Source: Spirochaetota bacterium
GTDB lineage: Bacteria; Spirochaetota; Spirochaetia; Treponematales; Treponemataceae
Length of the DNA stretch: 64,000 bases
Assembly: GCA_023438065.1 (NCBI GenBank)
Contig: JAEXRH010000008.1
Span: forward strand, 1 to 64,000
Direction of reading: 5' to 3'
In this document: piece by piece, positions 16,991 through 26,707 of the stretch
Layout: each line of letters starts with the position of its first letter
How positions within the stretch are numbered: the first letter of the stretch is position 1
Made by a program: the position numbers and the translations under genes
The notes under the pieces: model-generated
Seen by the model: only the letters and a program-made list of their open reading frames with translations
What the model was told of the DNA's origin: nothing
The model's database searches: none

Positions 16991-19887
16991 GGCCTCACCT
17001 GATAGACCCTGCGGCAAATCTTGCGGAACGCGCACGAGGCGCACTCGGTCCAGGGAAGTTCATCCGGCCTCGTGAAATCCGCTTCCGCGAGCGCGCGCGC
17101 GTACCGTTCCGCCGTCAGCTCGAGCGCCCGCATGGCGGGCTCGAAATCCTCGCGCGAGAAAAGCCTCGAGCGGCTCCCCCAGGGAATCGTCTCGCGATCG
17201 TGCACGACCGGCTGGTACTTGCCCTTCCGTATGTCGGCGAACCACGCGAAGCCGAGTTTCTTTCCCTTGCAGGGACTTCCCTCCGCGCGCTCGGCGAGGA
17301 GGGTATAAAGCGGGATCTGAAAGTCCCCGATCGCGCCGTCGTCCGATACCTCGTAAGCGGCGGTCGGCGTCACGTAACCGCTCTTGTAGTCGATGAGCAC
17401 GGCGTTTCCCCCGTCGTCCGCGGAGATCCGGTCGATCTGTCCGTAAAAGAGGATGCCGCCCGCGGAATGCGAGAACTTCCCCTCGAGGGCGACGGGAGCG
17501 AATCCGTCGAGCCGTTCGGCGTCGTTCCGGATGACGGATGACGCGCCCTCGATGACGCGGTCGGCGAGGGTGTCGATGAGCGGCGCGGCGAGCGGTCCCC
17601 GGAATTCCGCGTAGCCGCTCGCCGAGTCGCGAGCGGCTCGGTCGAGCCATTCGAGATAGGTCTCGACGCGCTCCTTGCGGAAGGTTCCGTCCTCGTCGCG
17701 TATTTTCCGGTAGACGGTGCAAAGGACGTCATGGTAAAGGATGCCGACGTTTCGCTCGTTCATGAGCTCGGCGTCCTGGGTCTCTTCCTCGATGGCGAGT
17801 ACCTGGCCGAGGAGGAGCTTCGCGCCGCACGTGGCCCACGCGTTGAGATGCGTCGCGGTGACGAGCGTGCCCTCGGGCTTGAGAAAGCGCGCCCGTACGC
17901 GCGCGGTAAGGGGGACGACCCGTTCGCCGAAGGGCTCGTCGAGGTAAGTAAACGCCCGTTGTCCGTCGCGCGCGCGCCATGCGTCGAAGGCCGCCCTCTG
18001 GACCGGGTAGAGCCGGTCGGGCTCGTTTCCCCGTCCGAGAAGCCAGGCGGTCTCGAGGGCGAACGGGTCCGTCGCCGAAAGGGTTCCTTCTTCCTCCCGG
18101 ACGAAGGCGCTGTGCGGGATTCGGTAGCCGGTGAAGGTCCGTCTCGAGAACGAGAACGCAGCCGCGCTTCCCGCCGGGCGCGAGGTCTCCGCGCGATCGG
18201 ATCGTACGGCGGGAAGCGGGCAGATCCGGTAGAGGTTGAAGAAGGCGCGAGACGCGTCCGCGTCGGAAACGCGAAGACGCGAGCGCTTGTCGTCACGCAG
18301 AAAGCCGAGCGGCCGGTACGTGACCGTCGCGTCGTCCTGACTCGCGTTGACGATGAAATGGTACGGAAACGGCGTTCCCGCCGCGACGCGGTACGGGAAG
18401 AGGTTTACGCCGGTATCGGCGCGACGCCTGACGTACTTCTTGTCGGCGAGGACGGAGACGAAAAGCGAGAAGGGGTCGGCCGGGACGAGGGACGGGAACC
18501 GCTCCTCGAGCGCGACGAGAGACGCGAGTTCCTCGACGCATCGCGCGAGCACGGCGTCGTCCTCGGGCGAAAGGAGGGAAACGTCGAGGAAGCTTTCCCT
18601 GAACGAAAACCAGCGGTTCCTGATCCCGGCGAAGCCCTCGGCTCCGACGAGGCCGACAAGCGCGCGAGAGAGCTTTCCGTACCACTCGCCGATTCGCCAG
18701 TCGCCCCGCTCCGCGTACGCGGGATCGCGGAAGGCGGCTTCCCAGACGTCGATCCTCGCGTCTCCTTCGCGCCATCCGGTGACGCAGTGGTTCCTGATCC
18801 CGAAGCGCACGAGGTCCTCCGCGAGGTTTCGGTCCTTCCAGGGAACCGAGCGGTCGAGAAGGAGGGCCTTGAATTGCGTGAAGGCGAAACCCGAGGCGAC
18901 GCAATCGGCGGCGAGCGCGAAGAAGCGTCCGGAGGGCCGCGAGCCGAGGGGGGAACCCGCGCGGAATTCGAAGGGTATCGAGCGGAGGGCAAGCTCCCGG
19001 GTCAGGTACGGCGCGACGGTGTCGAGGTCGGGGACGCTCACCGCGATCGTCTCGGGCGGAACCCCCGCGCGAATGAGGCTCTCGATCTCGAGGGCCACGG
19101 CCTTCAGCTCGTCCCGGGTCGTGGGATACGAGGCGAGCGCGAGGCAGTCCGCAGCTTCCGGAGGAGCGTCCGTCGTGGAAGGGGCGTCGAAGAAATCGAG
19201 TTGGCCCGAGCCCGTGCCGTGTATCGCGCCGGGTGACGGCGAACGGGACGGGACGGGATCGGCGAACGCCGAGACGGTGCGAACGAAGGGCGCGCCCTCG
19301 ATGACCGGCTCGTATTCCGAGAAATCCTCGATCGCCTCGGGGAAGAACACGACGAAGCGCTCTCCCGAGTCGACGAGCGGGGGCAGCTGCCAGGACGGCT
19401 CGAAAAGGGCGTTCGCCTCGAGGAAGCGGGCGTAATCCTCCTTGAGCGCGACGAGGTCGCGGTCCTCCCCGTCCGCCTCCCCCGTCGCGGGCCTTGTGCG
19501 CGCGCGCTTCCGCTCGAGAAGGGCGAGCGAGGGAAGGACGCGCGCGATCCAGGGCGCGAAGGCCGCGCCGGTTTCGGCGTAGTCGGGCGGGATGAGCGAG
19601 GAGAATAGGGGCGCAGGGGCTTCGCGATTGCGTCGCGCGAGGTCGAGGGCGTAAAGCTGACGGAGTATCGCGGAGACGGGAGTCTTGCCCGCGACCGTCG
19701 CCTGGACGGCGCGTTCCTTGAAACGGTCCCACGCGATGAAGCGCCCGGAGGGGAGCGTTTCCCGCCCCGTGATGCCGAGCGCCGCCTCGAGCCAGAGCGC
19801 GGCCGCGACGTCGGACGGAAAGACGAAGGTTACCGAGTCGTCCGCGCCCGAGGCGCGGATCTCGCGCTCGACGGGATTGTCGGCCAT
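16987..19887 (-). CDS. addB: Helicase-nuclease subunit AddB (RexB-like), Fe-S nuclease
   Basis: 966 residues. The N-terminal two thirds look like a degenerate helicase with no intact Walker A that I can see. The C-terminal domain is a PD-(D/E)XK nuclease with GQIDRI and LIDYKSG. Four cysteines fit the AddB iron-sulfur arrangement: Cys687 before the nuclease core, then Cys949, Cys952 and Cys958 in CASCAFRKIC. AddB is the partner nuclease and Chi-recognition subunit of AddAB. The lack of Walker A resembles Lactobacillales RexB more than Bacillus AddB. It starts 4 nt after the upstream regulator gene and overlaps addA. Confidence 0.85.
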   Translation of the reverse strand: MADNPVEREIRASGADDSVTFVFPSDVAAALWLEAALGITGRETLPSGRFIAWDRFKERAVQATVAGKTPVSAILRQLYALDLARRNREAPAPLFSSLIPPDYAETGAAFAPWIARVLPSLALLERKRARTRPATGEADGEDRDLVALKEDYARFLEANALFEPSWQLPPLVDSGERFVVFFPEAIEDFSEYEPVIEGAPFVRTVSAFADPVPSRSPSPGAIHGTGSGQLDFFDAPSTTDAPPEAADCLALASYPTTRDELKAVALEIESLIRAGVPPETIAVSVPDLDTVAPYLTRELALRSIPFEFRAGSPLGSRPSGRFFALAADCVASGFAFTQFKALLLDRSVPWKDRNLAEDLVRFGIRNHCVTGWREGDARIDVWEAAFRDPAYAERGDWRIGEWYGKLSRALVGLVGAEGFAGIRNRWFSFRESFLDVSLLSPEDDAVLARCVEELASLVALEERFPSLVPADPFSLFVSVLADKKYVRRRADTGVNLFPYRVAAGTPFPYHFIVNASQDDATVTYRPLGFLRDDKRSRLRVSDADASRAFFNLYRICPLPAVRSDRAETSRPAGSAAAFSFSRRTFTGYRIPHSAFVREEEGTLSATDPFALETAWLLGRGNEPDRLYPVQRAAFDAWRARDGQRAFTYLDEPFGERVVPLTARVRARFLKPEGTLVTATHLNAWATCGAKLLLGQVLAIEEETQDAELMNERNVGILYHDVLCTVYRKIRDEDGTFRKERVETYLEWLDRAARDSASGYAEFRGPLAAPLIDTLADRVIEGASSVIRNDAERLDGFAPVALEGKFSHSAGGILFYGQIDRISADDGGNAVLIDYKSGYVTPTAAYEVSDDGAIGDFQIPLYTLLAERAEGSPCKGKKLGFAWFADIRKGKYQPVVHDRETIPWGSRSRLFSREDFEPAMRALELTAERYARALAEADFTRPDELPWTECASCAFRKICRRVYQVRP

Positions 19888-19891
19888 CTTC

Positions 19892-21220
19892 CTACATTCC
19901 CGTCGTCTTGAGGTTGTCGAACTCCTGCTTCATCTTGAGGAACTCGTTGCGGATCTGGACGGTCTGGTTCGACTGCCGCGCGAGCCGCTGGGCGAGAAGG
20001 CGCGAGAGGAAAATGCCGTAGTGCGGGTGCTGCCTGATGAGCGTGATGAACTCCATCTTCGGGATCTTCACGAGCGATCCCGAGCCGATCGAGATGATCG
20101 TCGCCGAGCGCCGGTCGTTGAGGAGGAAGGACATCTCGCCGATGAAGATGTCGTTCGGGTTGAGCACGGTGACGAGCTTTCGCTTGACGTACACGGCGTA
20201 CTTTCCCTGCCTGATGTAGTAGAGGTCGTTCGAGAGCTCGTTCTCCCGGCACACGACGTCCTTGTCGCCGAATTCCAGGATCTGCTGTTCCTGCATGATG
20301 ACCGGGATCGAGTTCGTCGCGTCGCGCTGGTTCGCGATCTCGAAGGTCGCCTCGTTTCCCTTCTCGTTGTACTGGACCTTCGAGACGAACGACTCGGCGA
20401 GCTTGATGCCCATGCCGTGGAGTCCCGCGGTAAGCTCGCCCGAGAGGCGGCTCTTCCAGTCGAAACCGTCGCCGTCGTCGCGCACGGAAACGCGCGTGCG
20501 GGCGTTCGATATCTCGTAGGAGATGTATACCTTCTTCTTCGCGGCCTCGTCTTCCTTGGTCTTTTCCGCGATGAGGTCGAGCATGTTCTTGCCCGAGGCG
20601 AGCCACTCGGTCTTCTCGTCGTAGCTGATCTTGCAGTTGCCGTGCTCGACGGCGTTGAGGAGAAGCTCCATGAGCGCGCCCTGGACGGCCGAGCGCCCCT
20701 CGTCGTTGATCCGGTTCGTGTTGTACAGGTACGAGGTGATGAGATTGCAGTAGAAAAGGATGTCGATCGGGTCGTTGTCGCTGATGAAGGACCCCGTCTC
20801 GTTGACGTTCATCTGCTGCTGCATGCCGCGGTTGAAGAGGAACTGCTGGTTTCGCCCGAGGATGCGGAGGATCCGTTCGGCGTTTTTCTCGAAGTCCTGG
20901 CGTCGCAAGACGAGGAGTATGTTCGGGTCGCGCTGCCTTTCGAGCGCGGACTTCTGGTTCTGGTTCGCGACGATCGCGATGATTCCGCCGAAAAGGAGCC
21001 AGGGGTCGGCGTGTATGACCTTCATGAGGTCTTCGGCGGCGAGATTCGGGTCGCCGAAATCGATGATCTTGATCTCGGGAAGCTCGTAGTTGAAATAGGA
21101 AATAACCTCGTCCTGCCGATCGAGGATTACCGGCAGGAACTCTCCGTTGGAGCCCTTGCACGCGGAGCGAAATGCCTGAACGGTTGATTCGGTCTTGCAG
21201 ACGATGGGAATGCTTTTCAT
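19892..21220 (-). CDS. Receiver-like / HATPase / cyclic-nucleotide-binding fusion regulator
   Basis: 442 residues in three parts. Residues 1-125 resemble a degenerate receiver (PEIKIIDFGDPN and later strands, without a clear phospho-acceptor pattern). Residues about 165-300 are an anti-sigma-type HATPase domain, with the N-box LMELLLNAVEHGN, then VRDDGDGFDW and HGMGIKLAES. Residues about 310-430 form a cNMP-binding beta-roll (DLYYIRQGKYAVYV, FIGEMSFLLNDRRSATI). It could link cAMP or similar signals to serine kinase or partner-switch control; this is inference. It is the first gene of the operon with addB and addA, 4 nt before addB, and diverges from glgX. Confidence 0.8.
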   Translation of the reverse strand: MKSIPIVCKTESTVQAFRSACKGSNGEFLPVILDRQDEVISYFNYELPEIKIIDFGDPNLAAEDLMKVIHADPWLLFGGIIAIVANQNQKSALERQRDPNILLVLRRQDFEKNAERILRILGRNQQFLFNRGMQQQMNVNETGSFISDNDPIDILFYCNLITSYLYNTNRINDEGRSAVQGALMELLLNAVEHGNCKISYDEKTEWLASGKNMLDLIAEKTKEDEAAKKKVYISYEISNARTRVSVRDDGDGFDWKSRLSGELTAGLHGMGIKLAESFVSKVQYNEKGNEATFEIANQRDATNSIPVIMQEQQILEFGDKDVVCRENELSNDLYYIRQGKYAVYVKRKLVTVLNPNDIFIGEMSFLLNDRRSATIISIGSGSLVKIPKMEFITLIRQHPHYGIFLSRLLAQRLARQSNQTVQIRNEFLKMKQEFDNLKTTGM

Positions 21221-21282
21221 GATCTCTCCGTTGGTTTATTGTAGCACAAAACCGTCCAACGCACTATACTTTGCAGGATTGT

Positions 21283-23433
21283 ATGGAAAACCTGAGATTC
21301 TTACCGGGAAAACCGCTGCCTCTCGGCGCCACCGTCGCCTCGGAAGGCGTCAATTTCAGCGTGTTTACCCGCAACGGGACCGCGGTCATCCTCGAACTCT
21401 TTCGCTCCCCCGACGACGCCGATCCGTATTGCACCTATCAGCTCGACTCCCGGGTCAATCGCACCGGCGACGTATGGCATGTCTTCGTCGCGGGTCTTTC
21501 GCGCGACGCGCTGTATCTCTATCGCGTGGACGGCCCGTTCCGCCCGAACGAGGGCCTCAGGTTCAACGTCCACAAATACCTCCTCGATCCCTACGCGAAG
21601 GCGCTGACCCCGCACTCCGTCTTTCTCGGTCACGCGGCGCAGGCCGCCCGTCCCCCGCACATCGACGCCGACCTCGCGTACAACACGAGCCATACCGCCC
21701 TCGGGTTCCCGAAGTGCGTCGTGGTGGACGACTCCGACTTCGACTGGCAGGGCGACCGCCCGCTCAACTATCCGCTCCGTTACAGCGTCCTTTACGAGGC
21801 CCACGTGAAGGGGCTCTCTGTCCATCCCTCTTCCCGGCTGCCGCACGGCGGGACCTACCGGGGGGTGATCGAGTCGATCCCGTACCTCAAGGATCTCGGC
21901 GTGACGAGCCTCGAGCTCCTGCCGATCAACGAGTTCGACGAGAACGAGAACCCGCGGACGAACCCGCATACCGGCGAGCGGCTCAAAAATTACTGGGGCT
22001 ACAGCACCATCGCGTTCTTCGCGCCGAAGGCGGGCTACGCGTCCGAGAACTCGGGCTCCGCGCACGTGCGCGAGTTCAAGGAGATGGTCCGCGAGCTCCA
22101 CAAGGCCGGCATCGAGGTGATCCTCGACATCGTCTTCAACCACACCGCCGAGGGTAACGAGCGCGGCGTCACGATGAGCCTTCGCGGCTTCGACAACCCG
22201 ATCTATTACATGCTCGAGGACAACCGGCGCTACTACCGGAACTACTCGGGCTGCGGCAACACGGTCAACTGCAACCATCCCGTCGTGCGCACCTTCATCC
22301 TCGACTGCCTTCGCTACTGGGTGACCGAGATGCACGTCGACGGGTTCCGCTTCGACCTCGGCTCGATCCTCGGGCGCGACCAGAAGGGGCGGATCCTGGA
22401 GAACCCGCCGATGCTCGAGCGCATCGCCGAGGACCCGATCCTCACGCGGACGAAGATCATCGCCGAGGCCTGGGACGCGGGCGGCGCGTATCAGGTCGGC
22501 TGGTTTCCCGGCGGGCGCTGGGCCGAGTGGAACGACCGCTTCCGCGACGACGTCCGCTTCTTCTGGCGCGGGGACCCGGGAACCGCGCGCCACTACGCGA
22601 CCCGGCTTACCGGTTCCTCCGATCTCTACCTCCGCGACGGGCGCAAGCCCTTTCACTCGATCAACTTTCTCACGAGCCACGACGGGTTCACCCTCGCGGA
22701 TCTTCTTTCCTACAACGGGAAGCATAACGACGACAACGGCGAGGATAACCGCGACGGCAGCGACCACAACGTGAGCTACAACTACGGCGCCGAGGGCCCG
22801 ACCGACAATCCGGTCATCCTCGCGACGCGAAACCGCCAGTCGAAGAACATGATCCTCTCGCTCTTCCTTTCACTCGGGACTCCCATGCTCCTCATGGGCG
22901 ACGAGATCGGGCGAACCCAGCGAGGGAACAACAACGCGTACTGCCAGGACACCGAGATATCATGGATGGACTGGACCCTCCGCGAGAGTCGCGGGGACCT
23001 CCTCCGGTTCACGCGCGCCTGCATCGCCTTCAGGAAGGCGCATCCCGCGTTCCTCCGTCCCGAGTTCCTGACCGGGAAGGCCGAGTCCTCGCACAGCGCC
23101 CCCGATATCGAGTGGTTCGGCGAGGACGGCAAGGCCGCGGACTGGGCGAAGCTCGACGGGTATCTCGCGTATCGCCTGGTCGGGAGCAAGGGCACGACGC
23201 TCGCGGACATCGACGACAACGATTTCTGCGTCATGTTCAACGCCTCGACCGCCGACCGGACGGTGACGATCCCCCCGTGCGTCGGGTGCAAGCAGTGGTT
23301 TCGGATCGTCGATACCTCGCGCGAGTCGCCCGAGGACTTCCTCGAAAGCGGTCGGGAGGAGACGCTCTTCAACCAACGGAAGTACGTTGTCCTCGCCCGT
23401 TCGAGTGTTGTGCTTCTCTCGAGAATAGTGTAA
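21283..23433 (+). CDS. glgX: Glycogen debranching enzyme (isoamylase type)
   Basis: 716 residues. An N-terminal beta-sandwich (CBM48-like) is followed by a GH13 barrel. The catalytic region DGFRFDLGSILGRD holds the nucleophile Asp, IIAEAWDAGG the acid/base Glu, and FLTSHDGFTL the transition-state His-Asp. It cleaves alpha-1,6 branches of glycogen trimmed by phosphorylase. ATG at 21283 (MENLRFLPGKP) is preferred over an upstream TTG at 21271, since the family starts at this point. It lies 46 nt upstream of glgP, so the two probably form a glycogen-breakdown operon. Confidence 0.9.
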   Translation: MENLRFLPGKPLPLGATVASEGVNFSVFTRNGTAVILELFRSPDDADPYCTYQLDSRVNRTGDVWHVFVAGLSRDALYLYRVDGPFRPNEGLRFNVHKYLLDPYAKALTPHSVFLGHAAQAARPPHIDADLAYNTSHTALGFPKCVVVDDSDFDWQGDRPLNYPLRYSVLYEAHVKGLSVHPSSRLPHGGTYRGVIESIPYLKDLGVTSLELLPINEFDENENPRTNPHTGERLKNYWGYSTIAFFAPKAGYASENSGSAHVREFKEMVRELHKAGIEVILDIVFNHTAEGNERGVTMSLRGFDNPIYYMLEDNRRYYRNYSGCGNTVNCNHPVVRTFILDCLRYWVTEMHVDGFRFDLGSILGRDQKGRILENPPMLERIAEDPILTRTKIIAEAWDAGGAYQVGWFPGGRWAEWNDRFRDDVRFFWRGDPGTARHYATRLTGSSDLYLRDGRKPFHSINFLTSHDGFTLADLLSYNGKHNDDNGEDNRDGSDHNVSYNYGAEGPTDNPVILATRNRQSKNMILSLFLSLGTPMLLMGDEIGRTQRGNNNAYCQDTEISWMDWTLRESRGDLLRFTRACIAFRKAHPAFLRPEFLTGKAESSHSAPDIEWFGEDGKAADWAKLDGYLAYRLVGSKGTTLADIDDNDFCVMFNASTADRTVTIPPCVGCKQWFRIVDTSRESPEDFLESGREETLFNQRKYVVLARSSVVLLSRIV

Positions 23434-23479
23434 TATTTTTTCCAGATAAACCGGTTTACCTCAAGGAGCGCGCGACGTT

Positions 23480-25930
23480 ATGGAATTCGATAAAGAGAAA
23501 TTCACGGAATCCGTCCGGGCACGGCTGAAACGGAACTACGGCAAGAACCTCGAGGAAGCCTCGAGTCACGATATCTACGACGCGGTCTCGTCCGCGGTGA
23601 TGGACCATATCCAGACGAACTGGATGGCGACGCGCAAGCAATACGAGGAGCGCAAGGTTCGCCAGGTGTATTACCTTTCGGCGGAATTCCTCATGGGGCG
23701 CGCGCTCGGGAACAACCTCATCAATTTCGGCGTCATGGACAAGGTTCGCGATGCCCTCATCGAGCTCGGTTTCGACTATAACCTCGTCGAGGAGGAGGAG
23801 CCGGACGCCGGTCTCGGGAACGGCGGCCTCGGACGTCTCGCCGCGTGCTTCCTCGACTCGCTCGCGACCCTCGACTATCCCGGCCACGGCTACGGCATCC
23901 GCTACCAGTACGGGATGTTCGAGCAACGCATCGAGAACGGCTATCAGGTGGAATACCCCGACAATTGGCTCAAGCATCGGGACCCCTGGGAGGTGAAGCG
24001 CTCGGACCTCGCGGTGCGCGTCCTTTTCGGCGGAACCCCCGTCGCGGACCGCCGCGCCGACGGGAGCGTCTCGTTCAGGCTCGAGGGCGCCGAGGAGATT
24101 CTCGCGACCCCGTACGACATCCCGATCGTCGGCTACGGCACGCGCACGGTGAACCGGCTTCGCCTGTGGGAGGCGAGTTCGGAGAACGGCTTCGACCTTC
24201 AGCTCTTCAACGAGATGCACTATAACCGCGCGACCGAGCGGCAGGTCGCCGCCGAGAACATCTCGCGCGTCCTCTACCCGAACGACTCCGGTCCCTCGGG
24301 AAAGGCGCTCAGGCTCAAGCAGCAGTACTTCTTCGTGTCGGCGAGCCTCCAGGACCTTCTCGCGAAATTCAAGCGCGACCACGGCTCCGATTTCGCGCGC
24401 TTCCCCGAGTTCAACGCGATACAGCTCAACGACACCCATCCCGTCGTCGCGATCCCGGAACTGATGCGCCTGCTCATGGACGGCGAGGGGCTCGGCTGGG
24501 ACGCGGCTTGGGACATCGTCACGCGAACCTTCGCGTACACGAACCATACCATCCTCGCCGAGGCGCTCGAGAAGTGGCCGATCGAGATCTTCCAGGGCCT
24601 CATTCCCCGCGTGTACCAGATCGTCGAGGAGATCAACCGGCGGTTCCTCGCGGACATCCGGGAGCGCTTCCCCGGCGACTGGAAGCGGCAGAACCGCATG
24701 GCGATCGTCGCCGACGGCAAGATCCACATGGCCTGGCTCGCGATCGTCGGCTGTTTCTCGGTCAACGGCGTCGCCGCGCTCCATACCGAGATTCTCAAGA
24801 ACGTCGAGCTCGCGGACTGGTTCGGGCTTTACCCCGGGAAGTTCAACAACAAGACGAACGGCGTCACCCAGCGCAGGTGGCTCCTTTCCGCGAACCCCCG
24901 GCTCGCCGACTTCATCACGCGGAAGATCGGCCATGGCTGGGAGAAGGACCTGTCGATGCTCAAGGGGCTCGAGGCCTTCGCCGACGACCCGGCGACCCTC
25001 GACGAGTTCATGGCGATCAAGCGGGAGAACAAGGTCGAGCTCGCGCGGTATCTCAAGGAGACGCAGAACATCTTCGTCGACCCCGAATCGGTGTTCGACG
25101 TGCAGATCAAGCGCCTTCACGAGTACAAGCGGCAGCTCCTCAACGTCCTTCACGTGATGTACCTCTACAATCGCATCCTCACCGATCCCTCGTATCGGCC
25201 CGTGCCGCGAACCTTCATCTTCGGCGCCAAGGCGGCCTCGGGCTACCGGCGCGCGAAGGCGATCATCAAGCTCGTCAACGTCGTCGCCGACCGGGTCAAT
25301 AACGACCATCGGGTCAAGGGGCTTCTCCGCGTCGTTTTCGTCGAGAACTATCGCGTCTCGCTCGCCGAGCGCCTGTTTCCCGCCTCGGACGTGTCCGAGC
25401 AGATCTCGACCGCGGGCAAGGAAGCCTCGGGCACGGGCAACATGAAGTTCATGATGAACGGCGCCGTGACCGTCGGCACGCTCGACGGGGCGAACATCGA
25501 GATCGTCGAGGAGGTCGGCGCGGATAACGCCTTCATCTTCGGGCTCAAGGCGGACGAGATCCAGAGGATCGAGGCGGAACACAGCTATAACCCGCATGAG
25601 TATATCGCGCGGAATCCGGCCCTCGCGGGCGTCCTCAATCAGCTCGTCGACGGGACCTGGGCTTCCGGGGCCGATCACCTTCTTCGCGAGCTCTATGATT
25701 CCCTCATGTACGGCGTCGAGGGGCAGCGACCCGACGTGTATTACGTGCTCGCGGATTTCGACGCGTACGCGCGCGCCCAGGAGGAGGTCGCGCAAGCCTA
25801 TGCCGACCGGAACCGGTGGGCGCGAATGGCCTTCCTCAACGTCGCGAGAAGCGGCAAGTTCAGCTCCGACCGGACGATCGAGGAATACGCGCGGGAGATT
25901 TGGAAACTGCGAAGAGTCGTGGTAGAATAA
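23480..25930 (+). CDS. glgP: Glycogen/starch phosphorylase
   Basis: 816 residues, a GT35 phosphorylase of normal bacterial length. Family hallmarks are GLGNGGLGRLAACFLDSLA near the N-terminus and EASGTGNMKFMMNGAVTVGT, with the pyridoxal-phosphate Lys in NMKF. It releases glucose 1-phosphate from glycogen chains. The ATG follows CAAGGAGCG. The N-terminus lacks the long phosphorylation and AMP-control extension of animal enzymes. It is coupled by position to glgX. Confidence 0.95.
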   Translation: MEFDKEKFTESVRARLKRNYGKNLEEASSHDIYDAVSSAVMDHIQTNWMATRKQYEERKVRQVYYLSAEFLMGRALGNNLINFGVMDKVRDALIELGFDYNLVEEEEPDAGLGNGGLGRLAACFLDSLATLDYPGHGYGIRYQYGMFEQRIENGYQVEYPDNWLKHRDPWEVKRSDLAVRVLFGGTPVADRRADGSVSFRLEGAEEILATPYDIPIVGYGTRTVNRLRLWEASSENGFDLQLFNEMHYNRATERQVAAENISRVLYPNDSGPSGKALRLKQQYFFVSASLQDLLAKFKRDHGSDFARFPEFNAIQLNDTHPVVAIPELMRLLMDGEGLGWDAAWDIVTRTFAYTNHTILAEALEKWPIEIFQGLIPRVYQIVEEINRRFLADIRERFPGDWKRQNRMAIVADGKIHMAWLAIVGCFSVNGVAALHTEILKNVELADWFGLYPGKFNNKTNGVTQRRWLLSANPRLADFITRKIGHGWEKDLSMLKGLEAFADDPATLDEFMAIKRENKVELARYLKETQNIFVDPESVFDVQIKRLHEYKRQLLNVLHVMYLYNRILTDPSYRPVPRTFIFGAKAASGYRRAKAIIKLVNVVADRVNNDHRVKGLLRVVFVENYRVSLAERLFPASDVSEQISTAGKEASGTGNMKFMMNGAVTVGTLDGANIEIVEEVGADNAFIFGLKADEIQRIEAEHSYNPHEYIARNPALAGVLNQLVDGTWASGADHLLRELYDSLMYGVEGQRPDVYYVLADFDAYARAQEEVAQAYADRNRWARMAFLNVARSGKFSSDRTIEEYAREIWKLRRVVVE

Positions 25931-25974
25931 GGGTAGACGAAATGCGGGGCCCCGGGTCCCGAAAAGGGGTCCCC

Positions 25975-26550
25975 ATGAAGAAAGTGGTCTCGCTCTCCCT
26001 GGTCCTGTTTCTCTGCGTCGCGGCGTTCGCCCAGAACCCTCCGCGCGTGCTCGCCCAGAAGGATATCGACGCCTTCGTCGCGAATTTCGTCGCGATCAAC
26101 GCGGATATCGACGCGCTCGGCGACAAATACGACGAGTTTTTCAACAGCGGCGACGAGGACGCGAGCATGGAGAAGTTCTACGCCGCGATCCATTCCGCGA
26201 AGGTGCCCGCCGAGGTCGCGGCGATCTTCAGGAAATACGGCCTCGGGGACAACGGATTCGAGAAGGCTATGGTCATCAGCGTCGGTTTCTCGGCGCTTGA
26301 AAGCGAGGGTACGCTCAAGCAGCAGATCGAGGAATCGGGCATGGACGGCGCCGAATTCCGGGAAGCTTTCGACTGGATCGCCTCGATCAAGGCGACCATG
26401 CACAAGGATGACCTCGCGCTCGTCAACACCAATCGCGACGCCTTGCGGTCCACGATGGTCGCGGTGGACGCCGGGGATGAATACGCCGACGAATACCCCG
26501 CGGATGACTACTCGGACGAGATGGACTATCCCGAGTACGGGGACGAATAG
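25975..26550 (+). CDS. Small secreted acidic protein, unknown function
   Basis: 191 residues with a clear Sec signal peptide: MKKVVSLSLVLFLCVAAFA with cleavage before QNP. The mature part is helical (residues 30-165) and ends in a very acidic, Tyr/Pro-rich tail (about 168-191: DEYADEYPADDYSDEMDYPEYGDE in part). I do not recognise the family. The start at 25975 is chosen because the signal peptide begins there; AGGGG lies 7 nt upstream within a GC-rich dyad. It is 44 nt downstream of glgP and may be co-transcribed. The acidic tail could bind cations. Confidence 0.75.
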   Translation: MKKVVSLSLVLFLCVAAFAQNPPRVLAQKDIDAFVANFVAINADIDALGDKYDEFFNSGDEDASMEKFYAAIHSAKVPAEVAAIFRKYGLGDNGFEKAMVISVGFSALESEGTLKQQIEESGMDGAEFREAFDWIASIKATMHKDDLALVNTNRDALRSTMVAVDAGDEYADEYPADDYSDEMDYPEYGDE

Positions 26551-26614
26551 ACCGTAAATAAGGCATGTTCCGCCGACATTTTCAAACGGTTGGTATACAA
26601 ATCCGAATTTCTTC

Positions 26615-26623
26615 TGTTATAAT
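26615..26623 (+). promoter_or_regulatory. gdhA promoter, extended -10
   Basis: TGTTATAAT is an exact extended -10 (TGN-TATAAT). No -35 at optimal distance is clear. It would give a leader of about 80 nt before the gdhA ATG. Confidence 0.6.
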
Positions 26624-26642
26624 TCCTCAGTTAGGGCTATAG

Positions 26643-26658
26643 GTATCAAAGATGATAC
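26643..26658. promoter_or_regulatory. Inverted repeat in the gdhA leader
   Basis: GTATCA-AAGA-TGATAC lies about 15-30 nt after the predicted gdhA transcription start, an operator-like position. A weak RNA hairpin is the alternative. Confidence 0.4.
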
Positions 26659-26707
26659 AAAAAGGTTACAAAGGCGTAATCTGATTTGCTCAATGAGGAG
26701 TAATGTT

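Noticed and set aside
23456..25795. 779-codon minus-strand frame opposite glgP
   Set aside because: No motifs, extreme Arg/Asp/Glu/Val composition typical of antisense frames; glgP is certain.
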